8,857 nt of DNA, taken from the NCBI GenBank assembly GCA_018818465.1, contig JAHIRU010000058.1, positions 1-8,857 of the forward strand, read 5' to 3'. Shown piece by piece: positions 1-5,705 of the stretch. The notes under the pieces were generated by a model that saw only the letters and a list, made by a program, of their open reading frames with translations, did not search any database and was not told the DNA's origin. Source of the stretch: Nanobdellota archaeon (lineage in GTDB: Archaea; Aenigmatarchaeota; Aenigmatarchaeia; QMZP01). The position numbers were made by a program, and so were the translations under genes. Numbering within the stretch: position 1 is the first letter of the stretch; each line of letters begins with the position of its first letter.

Positions 1-837
1 ACTGTTGAAGACTACAAAGAAAAGATCACACATGTCTTTCGTGGAAAGGAGCATGAACACAACACCAGTATACAGAAAAAATTATACAAAATTATGGGAT
101 GGAAAATGCCAGTCTTCATAAATTTTGGCATGATCTACTTTCCAGGAGAAAAGCTGCACACAAGAGACATCAAAGGGATGATTGAAAGAAAAGAAGTAAG
201 CGGATGGGATGATCCAAGACTGTGCACAGTGCAGGCATTGTTGCGCAGAGGATTCCAGCCAGAAGCATTCAGGCAGTGTGCATTAGGGTGTGGCCTGTCA
301 AAAACAGACATAAAGTTTGAATTTGAAAAACTAGAGAACGCAAACAGAAAAGTTGTTGATTCTATAGCAAACAGATGCATGGTTGTGATAAGCCCTGTGG
401 TAATAAAAATAGAAAATTTACTAGAACAAGCTAAAATGAAAAAAGGCGGAAATCTTAAAATACAGAAACATCCTGAAAAACCAGCCACAAAAACAGTTCC
501 TTTAGGAAAACATGTCTACATATCTGAGAGCGATGCTAAAACCTTCAAGGGAAAGGAAGTAAGATTGATGGAGCTGTTTAATGTAAAAATTGACAAAAAA
601 ACAACCTTAGCGAAGGATTATAATAAATTCAGCCCAAAAACACAGAAAATACAGTGGGTTTCAGAGCCTAATGTGAACGTAAAGATATTGATGCCAGGAA
701 ACCAAATCACTGCGATTGGTGAGAATTCAATGAAAGAACTAAAGCCTGGAGATATCATTCAGATGATTCGTGTAGGTTTTGCACGGGTAGAAAAAGTAAC
801 AAGCAAAGAAGTAACTGTTGTTTTTGCTCACAAATGA
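1..837 (+). CDS. gltX: Glutamyl-tRNA synthetase, archaeal type (C-terminal part, 5' truncated by window)
   Basis: This enzyme charges tRNA(Glu) with glutamate in the cytoplasm. The frame is open from base 1, so the visible 278 residues are the C-terminal half of a protein that is usually about 550-570 residues in archaea; the Met codon at 94 is internal. Visible marks are HVFRGKEH (residues 11-18 of the fragment), a GW-P-F segment, and GWDDPRL at about 68-74 followed by an RRGF block. These are class I signatures of the archaeal/eukaryotic GluRS-GlnRS branch, not the bacterial one. The remainder matches the all-beta anticodon-binding C-terminal domain. The catalytic KMSKS-equivalent reads KLHTR (bases 151-165), where archaeal relatives usually have KLSTS-like sequence. 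The stop codon lies 2 nt from the stop of the convergent tadC. The identification is firm. Whether it is non-discriminating (also charging tRNA(Gln)) cannot be read from this fragment. Confidence 0.93.
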   Translation, partial: TVEDYKEKITHVFRGKEHEHNTSIQKKLYKIMGWKMPVFINFGMIYFPGEKLHTRDIKGMIERKEVSGWDDPRLCTVQALLRRGFQPEAFRQCALGCGLSKTDIKFEFEKLENANRKVVDSIANRCMVVISPVVIKIENLLEQAKMKKGGNLKIQKHPEKPATKTVPLGKHVYISESDAKTFKGKEVRLMELFNVKIDKKTTLAKDYNKFSPKTQKIQWVSEPNVNVKILMPGNQITAIGENSMKELKPGDIIQMIRVGFARVEKVTSKEVTVVFAHK

Positions 838-839
838 AT

Positions 840-2921
840 CTAAGTTAAAATTCCTAATCCTGATAGTGCCTGATTTATTATGTCTGTGAACATTACCGAA
901 GATCCTAATGCAACAAACAGGTAAATAATGATAGCGATTATCAACAGCTTGCCTGTTGTGTACCACTGGAATGTTTTGTTATCGCCCTTGCTTATTTTTG
1001 TTAAGAATATTCCCAAGATTACTATAACCTCAACTAGATAAAAACCGATAGACATCTGGAATAATTCAGGAGACATGCTGGTTTCTAAGTTAATGAACAT
1101 GTTCTGCATATCCAATAAACCCATTTCACCAGCTATGCCAAGACCGTCTATATAGGTTCCGAGTGTAACTAGAACCTTCATTATTGTTTGAGCCATTGCA
1201 ACGATAAGGCCTGTTATTAGTGGTGTTAGAAGGTATGCCTGAAATTTCATTGATGATGATGTATCTTCTAATAGGTCCCTAATATATTCCTGCGTAGTTT
1301 TTATATTCTTCAGATAATTAGCCACTCTTAGCATGCTCTCTGATGCATAGCTAACACCTTTTTTTGCAGTGTCTGTTATGACATAGATAATGTTTTTTAT
1401 CATGGCAGATGGATAGTATCTTAGAGCACCTGCTTCTGGGTGGTAGAATGCCTGTTCAAAAGTCATGCCCAACATTCTTATGTTTCTCAAAACTATTCTG
1501 AATAGGTTTGATATCTCAAGGTCTTTAATGTCTTCTATTCCCTTTTCAATAGCAACTTCTATAGGTGCACCGCTTGATATTTTATTGCCTAATTGGAAAA
1601 GCGCGAGTCCGAATTCATCTTCCGTTTTCTGTATTTTCTCTTCAATCTTGATTTTTTGAAAATTACTTAATATCCAGTATATTGATAATCCTACAGCAAC
1701 AGACAAAACAACCATCATTGACATCAACAGACTACCTATGTCATGCTGCATTACCACTACGCCTTCTGCCATAACATTTTGTCCTGAAAGAAGTATCTCT
1801 GGATACTGCATGAAAAAATTAATCGGCAGTATCAGCAACAAAAGTGTTGCAATTATAGCAAACGGTAATACCGGCAGAGCTCTTTTGCCAACTAACATTG
1901 TTCCTCTTGGAGGTATCAACGGATGATGCCTAGTGTCTATCCTAGAGCTTGTTATAGGCCTTTTACTCAGTGCCATGTTTATGAACCAAATCAGAATTAT
2001 AGGAAGAACTATGTTATAACCGACTATTAGATGCAATGGCGTAACCATGTTCGACATGAATACAGCAACTAATGGAGTCATAACAGTTCCAAGCACAGGC
2101 AGTACTATGCCCATCATATGGATTACCATAACAGGCAGTTTCAAATCCTGTGCATAGTGCTTCATTCTGGTTTGAGTGCCTTCAAGAATTATGTTAATCG
2201 CTTCATCGAGAATAGTTTTTGATCTTGTTGAAATCTGTGTTTCAGATTCACGTATTAGACGCAAGGATTCTGCAAACTCTTCATTCTCTGTTTTCCATTT
2301 TTCTATATATGAATCCAATGCAACATGAGCAGAATAATATTTGCCCATTTCTATATCCCAGATTAGCTGTCTCATATCCCATGCCAGTGCGCCTGATATG
2401 TTGCTCGCAGCAAAATATAACGCCCTTTCCAGGTTCGGTGAAATCCTCATTGATATAACCATATACAGAATAGCTAGAACCGCTTGAGAGCTGGCTTGTA
2501 TTCTTAGAATTTTTACCTTGTTGATTGGATATCTGTAAAAATAATATCCTACCAGAGCACCGAGCATTATTATGCCCATCATTGCGATCAGGTTAATCAT
2601 TGTTATCTGGCCAGCGACCAGATAAGCACTAGTGAGAACACTAACAGATATCAAAGCAAAAAACACAATGTTCATGATAAAAAGCGACATTACTTCTTCT
2701 GCTTTCACGCGAAGCCCTGTAAACATAATAGCGCTTTCTAATCTTTCTTTTTCCTTTTTACCTGGATCAATCTTCAAGAATTTTCCTGACAGGTGCGCAA
2801 GCTTCTCGTACCAACCGTATGGTTTTCTATGCTGCCTCATATAGAGTCTGTACTCTTTGGAGGGCCTGTATTCAGATTTACCATACTCATGTCTAGGCAA
2901 TTTAACGCGTCTGCGTTCCAT
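840..2921 (-). CDS. tadC: Archaeal TadC/FlaJ-like type II/IV secretion platform protein, two T2SSF domains
   Basis: This 693-residue polytopic membrane protein is of the FlaJ/TadC (T2SSF, GspF-like) family. Members form the inner-membrane platform that couples an assembly ATPase to building type IV pilus or archaellum-like filaments. A basic cytoplasmic N-terminus (residues 1-75, rich in R/K/Y) is followed by membrane segments at about 78-100, 104-128, 262-287, 295-317, 347-370, 393-418, 560-585, 618-640 and 658-680. Two soluble helical blocks, about 145-260 and 430-555, fit duplicated T2SSF domains; the second contains LFQLGNKISSGAPIE, a typical T2SSF signature. This long double-domain form is common in archaea. 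No partner ATPase or prepilin gene is adjacent, so it looks monocistronic here. The start at 2921 has AT-rich promoter sequence just upstream. Family is certain; the exact filament system is unknown. Confidence 0.85.
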   Translation of the reverse strand: MERRRVKLPRHEYGKSEYRPSKEYRLYMRQHRKPYGWYEKLAHLSGKFLKIDPGKKEKERLESAIMFTGLRVKAEEVMSLFIMNIVFFALISVSVLTSAYLVAGQITMINLIAMMGIIMLGALVGYYFYRYPINKVKILRIQASSQAVLAILYMVISMRISPNLERALYFAASNISGALAWDMRQLIWDIEMGKYYSAHVALDSYIEKWKTENEEFAESLRLIRESETQISTRSKTILDEAINIILEGTQTRMKHYAQDLKLPVMVIHMMGIVLPVLGTVMTPLVAVFMSNMVTPLHLIVGYNIVLPIILIWFINMALSKRPITSSRIDTRHHPLIPPRGTMLVGKRALPVLPFAIIATLLLLILPINFFMQYPEILLSGQNVMAEGVVVMQHDIGSLLMSMMVVLSVAVGLSIYWILSNFQKIKIEEKIQKTEDEFGLALFQLGNKISSGAPIEVAIEKGIEDIKDLEISNLFRIVLRNIRMLGMTFEQAFYHPEAGALRYYPSAMIKNIIYVITDTAKKGVSYASESMLRVANYLKNIKTTQEYIRDLLEDTSSSMKFQAYLLTPLITGLIVAMAQTIMKVLVTLGTYIDGLGIAGEMGLLDMQNMFINLETSMSPELFQMSIGFYLVEVIVILGIFLTKISKGDNKTFQWYTTGKLLIIAIIIYLFVALGSSVMFTDIINQALSGLGILT

Positions 2922-2956
2922 ATATAATATATTAATCTAGTGGAATAAAAAATCCC

Positions 2957-2983
2957 TTTAAATAACAGTGTTCATATATTTAA
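2957..2983 (-). promoter_or_regulatory. Candidate TATA-box region for tadC
   Basis: Read on the minus strand, this stretch holds TTAAATATAT (2983-2974) and TTATTTAAA (2965-2957). Both lie 36-62 bp upstream of the tadC ATG and resemble archaeal TATA boxes. Transcription would start about 25 bp further down, giving a leader of roughly 10-35 nt. No clear Shine-Dalgarno sequence precedes the ATG. Which box is used cannot be decided by eye. Confidence 0.4.
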
Positions 2984-3132
2984 CCAACAATCTCATGAGT
3001 GGTAGCAGATTCATGCGATTCTGAATTTAATCAATATAATAAACTTTATCCACTCGAAGACGATTGGATAGATTAAAAATAGAATTCTAAGCATTTCTTC
3101 TAATTTTAAAAATATCTAGGGAGGTAAATATC

Positions 3133-3462
3133 ATGAGAGATTCGGATGTTTCTGTGACTGTTGAAGGAACTAATAATTTAAATCCTTCAGAAGATTTAAG
3201 AGAGGTGTTCAATAAAAACAAGATTTTCGAAACAAACAGAATATTTTTACGTCTTCCGTCTGATGATTGTGGAGATATAGTTAATCTCGACATTTGCATT
3301 CCAAGTAAAGAGAATGTAACAAACAAAATCGTAGTTGAAATTTCAAGAAAGATAAAAAGACGTTTAAAACAATTAGGAATAATAGGAAAGAACAAAATAA
3401 CTATTGCAATCATCGATAGTACCAACAAAACCGTAAAAAAAAGAAATTTCAGAGGCTGGTAA
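3133..3462 (+). CDS. Hypothetical small protein, 109 residues
   Basis: I do not recognise this protein. The start is well supported by GGGAGGT at 3119-3125, 7 nt before the ATG. The N-terminal 30 residues are polar and rich in Asn/Asp/Glu. Next comes a probable beta strand (NRIFLRLP), an acidic turn with one Cys, a second strand (VNLDICIP), a basic helix (IVVEISRKIKRRLKQLGI) and a final strand (KITIAIID) before a basic tail ending in RGW. This beta-beta-alpha-beta pattern suggests a compact soluble domain, but I infer no function. It stands alone between the divergent tadC start and the convergent alaX, with a strong hairpin 19 nt after its stop. Its basic C-terminal half could bind nucleic acid; that is speculation. 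Confidence 0.7.
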   Translation: MRDSDVSVTVEGTNNLNPSEDLREVFNKNKIFETNRIFLRLPSDDCGDIVNLDICIPSKENVTNKIVVEISRKIKRRLKQLGIIGKNKITIAIIDSTNKTVKKRNFRGW

Positions 3463-3481
3463 AAAAACATTTATGCTGAAT

Positions 3482-3509
3482 CATTCCAATGATATCAATC
3501 ATTGGAATG
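3482..3509. terminator. Perfect 12-bp hairpin, bidirectional terminator between convergent genes
   Basis: CATTCCAATGAT (3482-3493) pairs perfectly with ATCATTGGAATG (3498-3509) around a 4-nt ATCA loop. The plus strand continues with TTTTATTATT; the minus strand continues with a run of seven T. The hairpin sits between the stop at 3462 and the alaX stop at 3529, so it can end both transcripts. Archaea often terminate on U-tracts alone, so the stem may instead stabilise the 3' ends. Confidence 0.7.
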
Positions 3510-3528
3510 TTTTATTATTCTTGTATAT

Positions 3529-4197
3529 TTATAGGGATAGAGTTATCTCAACTCTTTCTTTCCCAGCGCCTAAGTTTTTTCTCTTCAGTCTGATGTGGCC
3601 GATTTCTTTTGTGTTTTTTGGGTGGGTTCCTCCGCATGGAAGTTTTTCTCCAAACTCTTGCGAGCCTTCTTTTTCATCAATATCCAACTGCCACCAGAAC
3701 TTGCCTTTTTTCTCCTGGTCTTCCCAGGTCTTTATCGCAAGACCAGCATCAATAAGCTCATTTGTCTTGCGTTCTGCCTCTGGAAGATGTTCTCCTATAG
3801 AGTCTTCGAGATTATAATCTATTCTTGCTTTGTCTGTGTGTATGTTAGAGCCAATGAGCTTCTTTTCTCCTATTATTTTACGCAAGACAAGGTATACAAT
3901 ATGCGCTGCGCTGTGCAGGCGCATAAGATTATAGCGCCTCCCCCAATCAAGAACTAGAAGAACTTTATCTCCTTTTTTGAACTCAGGTTTCTCAATAAAG
4001 TGTATTATATCATTCCCTTCTTTTTGGAGATCTTTTATGAACTGCGCATTGATTGTGCCGTTATCAGATGCCTGACCGCCAGAGAAAGCAAAGAAGATGG
4101 TTTTGTCAAGCCACACTTTCTCACCATCTACCTTAACTACAATGGCTTCTGCTTCTTTAAGATAAGAATCCTCATAAAACAGCTTAGCAGTGGACAT
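3529..4197 (-). CDS. alaX: AlaX-type alanyl-tRNA editing protein, 222 residues
   Basis: This is a free-standing homologue of the alanyl-tRNA synthetase editing domain. The family hydrolyses Ser (or Gly) mischarged onto tRNA(Ala), preventing Ser-for-Ala misreading. Both halves of the zinc site are present: HSAAH (His95, His99) and CGGTH (Cys188, His192). The N-terminal beta-barrel carries SGGQASDNGTI (about 39-49), the counterpart of the family's GGGQPSD-type motif. The length fits a medium AlaX. The frame stays open to an ATG at 4266, but I place the start at 4197: family members normally begin just before the LFYEDSYLKE block, and a TATA-like box lies at 4218-4226. The upstream 23 residues have no family counterpart. 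It converges on the 109-residue gene and shares the hairpin at 3482-3509 as terminator. Confidence 0.92.
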   Translation of the reverse strand: MSTAKLFYEDSYLKEAEAIVVKVDGEKVWLDKTIFFAFSGGQASDNGTINAQFIKDLQKEGNDIIHFIEKPEFKKGDKVLLVLDWGRRYNLMRLHSAAHIVYLVLRKIIGEKKLIGSNIHTDKARIDYNLEDSIGEHLPEAERKTNELIDAGLAIKTWEDQEKKGKFWWQLDIDEKEGSQEFGEKLPCGGTHPKNTKEIGHIRLKRKNLGAGKERVEITLSL

Positions 4198-4217
4198 AAT
4201 CTTTAAATAGTCTCTAA

Positions 4218-4226
4218 TACATAAAT
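4218..4226 (-). promoter_or_regulatory. TATA-like box of alaX, predicting a leaderless transcript
   Basis: On the minus strand this reads ATTTATGTA, 21-29 bp upstream of the A of the ATG at 4197. That is the spacing expected between an archaeal TATA box and its transcription start, so the mRNA would begin at or next to the start codon. No SD sequence lies between, which fits a leaderless message. Confidence 0.45.
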
Positions 4227-4342
4227 TGATTCTGTTCGCAACAATTTTCACATATTTCATGATCATATCATATACAAAATCCCATACAAGACAGCTTATC
4301 TTGCTTGGTATAAACGTCCCATGACTTCAAAAGCAGCAAGTT

Positions 4343-4351
4343 TACATAAAT
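4343..4351 (+). promoter_or_regulatory. Weak candidate TATA box for the 89-residue gene
   Basis: TACATAAAT lies in an AT-rich stretch about 43-51 bp before the ATG at 4394. A start 25 bp downstream, near 4372, would leave a leader of about 20 nt that includes the SD at 4380-4385. The surrounding sequence is so AT-rich that other positions are possible. Confidence 0.3.
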
Positions 4352-4393
4352 TTTTCTTTAATTTTTTATCAAATTCAAGAAGGAGATTCATGA

Positions 4394-4663
4394 ATGAAAA
4401 AGACACATGAAAAACTAAGCGAAGAGGATCAAAGAAAAGGATTTTCAATTTTCAACGGATCAGTGAAAATTAAATTAGCTGGCCATGAAAATGAAGGAAA
4501 AAAATCGGAAGAGAGGTACGGTAAATTCATTTTCGGGGAACCTTTGATTTTAATTAAAGATGGCAAAGTTTCTGACGATGACGCAGAGATGTTATCTAGG
4601 ATTCTTGAAAGATTCCTTGGTCGTGGAATTGTTATCGGAAAACCAGTTTCCAACACCAAATAA
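4394..4663 (+). CDS. Hypothetical small protein, 89 residues
   Basis: I do not recognise a family. The SD AAGGAG (4380-4385) precedes two overlapping ATGs (ATGAATG). The one at 4390 stops after six codons; the one at 4394 opens the 89-residue frame at a normal spacing of 8 nt. The protein is highly charged. A Lys/Glu-rich N-terminus leads to probable beta strands (FSIFNGSVKIKLAG, YGKFIFGEPLILIKDG), then an amphipathic helix (DDAEMLSRILERFLGRG) and a last strand (IVIGKPV). It looks like a small soluble alpha/beta domain, cytoplasmic, with no signal peptide or membrane segment. It opens the island of small genes and is transcribed divergently from alaX. Its SD block is identical over 16 nt to that of the gene at 6463. 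Confidence 0.7.
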   Translation: MKKTHEKLSEEDQRKGFSIFNGSVKIKLAGHENEGKKSEERYGKFIFGEPLILIKDGKVSDDDAEMLSRILERFLGRGIVIGKPVSNTK

Positions 4664-4721
4664 GCATATCATATTTGTTATAGGGTTCTGATTGACAGAA
4701 ACGGATCTACCACAATTCCGG

Positions 4722-4753
4722 GAGAATGTGTGATTATAATCTGTTCTCTTTTT
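4722..4753 (+). terminator. Candidate terminator of the 89-residue gene
   Basis: GAGAA (4722-4726) can pair with TTCTC (4744-4748) around a perfect 10-bp palindrome GATTATAATC (4732-4741), and five T follow (4749-4753). Two smaller hairpins precede it: TTCTG/CAGAA at 4686-4700 and CGGA/TCCG at 4702-4720. The stems are short, so termination is only suggested. Confidence 0.35.
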
Positions 4754-4774
4754 GAAATTAAAGCACATCAATGC

Positions 4775-4828
4775 TCAATATAAAAGACACAGATCAAAAC
4801 AACATCTATCAAGGAATAGATTTTTCAT
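4775..4828 (-). CDS. Possible 17-residue peptide ORF inside element A (antisense)
   Basis: On the minus strand GAGGTGAT (4839-4832) is a perfect 8-nt match to the usual SD consensus, and ATG follows three bases later at 4828. The frame runs 17 codons and includes three Cys (MKNLFLDRCCFDLCLLY). AT-rich, TATA-like sequence lies further upstream on that strand near 4895-4910. The alternative is that the bases are an RNA loop read in sense. Too short to judge by coding statistics, so this is low confidence. Confidence 0.2.
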   Translation of the reverse strand: MKNLFLDRCCFDLCLLY

Positions 4829-4859
4829 AATATCACCTCGGTATTATTGATCTGTGTCT
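4785..4859 (+). ncRNA. Predicted three-way-junction RNA element (element A)
   Basis: A perfect 13-nt inverted repeat (AGACACAGATCAA at 4785-4797, TTGATCTGTGTCT at 4847-4859) encloses two further perfect stems: ATCTAT/ATAGAT (4804-4809, 4816-4821) and ATAATA/TATTAT (4827-4832, 4842-4847). With 12 bp in the outer stem, the second inner stem stacks directly on it, giving a compact cloverleaf-like fold. The second loop shows UCACCUCGG, which contains the 16S-like anti-SD UCACCUC. Read on the minus strand, the same bases form GAGGTGAT followed by ATG. The element could be the structured 3' end of the upstream transcript, an independent small RNA, or a leader. The shared TTTTGTCAACTT motif begins 7 nt after it. 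I do not recognise a known RNA family. Confidence 0.45.
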
Positions 4860-4865
4860 GCTTGG

Positions 4866-4877
4866 TTTTGTCAACTT
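4866..4877 (+). repeat. Recurrent motif TTTTGTCAACTT, copy 1
   Basis: This is the first of three intergenic copies sharing TTTGTCAACT; the others are at 5453-5463 and 6873-6888. Here it lies 7 nt after the element A stem and 22 bp before the next TATA box. The reverse strand reads AAGTTGACAAAA, which resembles a bacterial -35 box, but no -10 box follows at the right spacing. Confidence 0.55.
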
Positions 4878-4898
4878 GTAGGTTCTTTTTCACATAAA

Positions 4899-4907
4899 TT
4901 ATAAATA
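4899..4907 (+). promoter_or_regulatory. Candidate TATA box of the second small-gene unit
   Basis: TTATAAATA resembles an archaeal TATA box and predicts a start near 4930. The transcript would then cover the 61-residue gene at 5209 with a long leader of about 280 nt, or a short upstream peptide at 5051. The long leader has no well-supported gene in it. Confidence 0.4.
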
Positions 4908-5208
4908 AGCTTTCGTACAATTGTTAATTGTTTGTTTATTTTCATGATTAATACCTGTACTTTATTGACGTGATTAAACTCATGTCATGTACGTCTAAAG
5001 GCATCAATGGATGCATATTACACATAAATATATATCAGAAGGAGATGCGAATGGTTCTGCATGTTTTCTTTTTTTCACCGCTCGATTCTCTGCCAACAAT
5101 TCAAATTTACATCTTATTTAGGAGGATAAAGATCGTTCCTATATGCTGTTTATAAATATAATTACATGAGGGAAATTATTATTTAAAACAGGTTATATGG
5201 GAGATAAA
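4908..5208. other. AT-rich stretch with no convincing gene
   Basis: Between the candidate promoter and the 61-residue gene I find only a weak 34-codon ORF (5051-5155). There is also an AGGAGG at 5118-5123 with no ATG at usable distance, the nearest being about 20 nt away. The stretch would form a long 5' leader if transcription starts near 4930. I see no tRNA, box C/D RNA or strong hairpin in it. Confidence 0.4.
5051..5155 (+). CDS. Doubtful 34-residue ORF with good SD
   Basis: AAGGAG at 5039-5044 lies 6 nt before the ATG at 5051; an in-frame ATG at 5045 also exists but is too close. The predicted peptide is hydrophobic (MVLHVFFFSPLDSLP...), with a Phe-rich start and a Cys-Cys-Leu end, and could be a membrane microprotein or a leader peptide of the downstream gene. 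Nothing beyond the SD supports it. Confidence 0.25.
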   Translation: MVLHVFFFSPLDSLPTIQIYILFRRIKIVPICCL

Positions 5209-5394
5209 ATGATTATTTTAACCAAAGATTTAAAAGAAATCAAAGATGGTATGCCTGTTTTTGATGGGAAAGGAAATCCACTAAAAGTTGTGGGAGCAAA
5301 GAATACATTCACTGTTAAGGTTGTTGATCGAAACAACAAAGAATCAACAAAAACTGCGAATGAGTTGTGGGCAAACAATCCCAGACAAAACTAA
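5209..5394 (+). CDS. Hypothetical small protein, 61 residues, SH3/KOW-like pattern
   Basis: I do not recognise a named family. The frame also has an ATG at 5197, but GGGAG at 5199-5203 sits 5 nt before the ATG at 5209, so I take 5209 as the start. The sequence alternates short beta strands and tight turns: MIILTKDLKEI, then PVFDGKGNPLKVVGAKN, then TFTVKVVDRNNKES, then a short helix ending in ELWAN. A 'D-G-x-G-N-P-L-K-V-V' strand followed by a T-V-K-V strand is what small SH3 or KOW-type barrels look like. It is soluble and about neutral to basic. It forms its own unit, bounded by the candidate promoter at 4899 and the terminator-like hairpin just after its stop. Function unknown; the fold is inferred only from pattern. 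Confidence 0.65.
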   Translation: MIILTKDLKEIKDGMPVFDGKGNPLKVVGAKNTFTVKVVDRNNKESTKTANELWANNPRQN

Positions 5395-5416
5395 AATCTC
5401 ATCGTAATGTTTATTT

Positions 5417-5446
5417 GCATCGATCTCAACGGGTCGGTGCTTTTTT
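5417..5446 (+). terminator. Terminator-like hairpin after the 61-residue gene (element B)
   Basis: GCATCGA (5417-5423) pairs with TCGGTGC (5434-5440), seven pairs including one G-U, and is followed at once by six T and then CTTT. It lies 22 nt after the stop codon at 5394 and looks like an intrinsic terminator. The shared TTTTGTCAACT motif follows at 5453. Confidence 0.65.
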
Positions 5447-5452
5447 CTTTAA

Positions 5453-5463
5453 TTTTGTCAACT
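5453..5463 (+). repeat. Recurrent motif TTTTGTCAACT, copy 2
   Basis: This is the second copy of the intergenic motif. The bases after it (AAAGGGGGTATTAT) resemble those after copy 3 (TAAAGAGATATTAT), so the shared block is longer than the core. It lies 12 nt after the hairpin's T-run and about 45 bp before the next TATA box. Confidence 0.55.
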
Positions 5464-5499
5464 AAAGGGGGTATTATGTACAGACGTTGAAACAAATAT

Positions 5500-5516
5500 G
5501 AAAAAGCTTTATATAT
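5500..5516 (+). promoter_or_regulatory. Strong archaeal promoter (BRE-like + TATA box) of the third unit
   Basis: An A-rich purine stretch GAAAAAG (5500-5506), BRE-like, precedes TTTATATAT (5508-5516), close to the archaeal TATA consensus. It predicts a start near 5535-5540, just before the hairpin at 5552. It would drive the structured leader and the operon of 47-, 172- and 111-residue genes. This is the best promoter in the window. Confidence 0.6.
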
Positions 5517-5551
5517 TTGCGCAACCAAGAAATATGCTTATTGTATCATAA

Positions 5552-5628
5552 TTAACTCGTTCAAACGGGTTAAAATAATGTTCACTAAATCAATCTCAAA
5601 GGTCGCGAAAGACAAGATGTCTTTTGTG
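5552..5628 (+). promoter_or_regulatory. Structured leader with two hairpins
   Basis: TTAACTCGT (5552-5560) pairs with ACGGGTTAA (5565-5573) over 9 bp with one G-U and a TCAA loop. CGCGAAAGAC (5604-5613) pairs with GTCTTTTGTG (5619-5628) over 10 bp with two G-U around AAGAT. The G-U pairs mean the stems fit better in RNA than in DNA. They sit just after the strong promoter and before the first well-supported gene of the unit. They could form a leader with regulatory function or a separate small RNA. No U-run follows the second stem, so it is not an obvious attenuator. Confidence 0.45.
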
Positions 5629-5655
5629 TTTGCGAGAGAAGTTGCTTGCATATGA
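5578..5655 (+). CDS. Doubtful 25-residue ORF in the structured leader
   Basis: An ATG at 5578 opens 25 codons (MFTKSISKVAKDKMSFVFAR...), the first ATG after the predicted start. There is no clear SD, and the second leader hairpin lies inside the frame. It could be a leader peptide whose translation disrupts that hairpin, or chance. Confidence 0.2.
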   Translation: MFTKSISKVAKDKMSFVFAREVACI

Positions 5656-5683
5656 AACGGTTTAGATGAAATTTTATCCATCT

Positions 5684-5705
5684 TATACTCTTTAGGAGGA
5701 GTATA
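5684..5705 (+). promoter_or_regulatory. Hairpin holding the SD of the 47-residue gene
   Basis: TATACTC (5684-5690) pairs perfectly with GAGTATA (5699-5705) around the 8-nt loop TTTAGGAG. The SD AGGAGG (5694-5699) is mostly in this loop, and the A of the ATG (5705) closes the stem. The weak, AU-rich 7-bp stem could tune translation by temperature or ribosome access. Confidence 0.45.

Noticed and set aside
135..488. Minus-strand 117-codon ORF inside gltX
   Set aside because: It is the complement of clearly conserved GluRS sequence, with no SD or family resemblance.
3045..3072. Hairpin TTTATCCA/TGGATAGA upstream of the 109-residue gene as a regulatory element
   Set aside because: Eight pairs with one G-U around a 12-nt loop in very AT-rich sequence; too weak to separate from chance.
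3595..3957. Plus-strand 120-codon ORF over alaX
   Set aside because: It is a shadow of the AlaX coding sequence with composition typical of antisense frames; the zinc-site motifs are on the minus strand.
4198..4266. N-terminal extension of AlaX from the ATG at 4266
   Set aside because: These 23 residues precede the normal family start, and the TATA-like box at 4218 points to a transcript starting at 4197.
4264..4380. tRNA gene in the alaX upstream gap
   Set aside because: I found no T-loop GTTCRANNC, no CCA-adjacent acceptor pairing and no anticodon arm.
4785..4859. Miniature transposable element with 13-bp terminal inverted repeats
   Set aside because: No target-site duplication flanks it, the length is only 75 bp, and the nested stems fit an RNA fold better.
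4866..4877. Bacterial sigma-70 promoter on the minus strand (AAGTTGACAAAA as -35 box)
   Set aside because: None of the three copies has a TATAAT-like -10 box at 16-18 bp spacing, and the neighbouring genes are archaeal.
5471..5490. Mini-ORF ATG-TAC-AGA-CGT-TGA preceded by GGGGG
   Set aside because: It lies upstream of the strong TATA box and after a terminator-like hairpin, so it is probably not transcribed; four codons cannot be supported.
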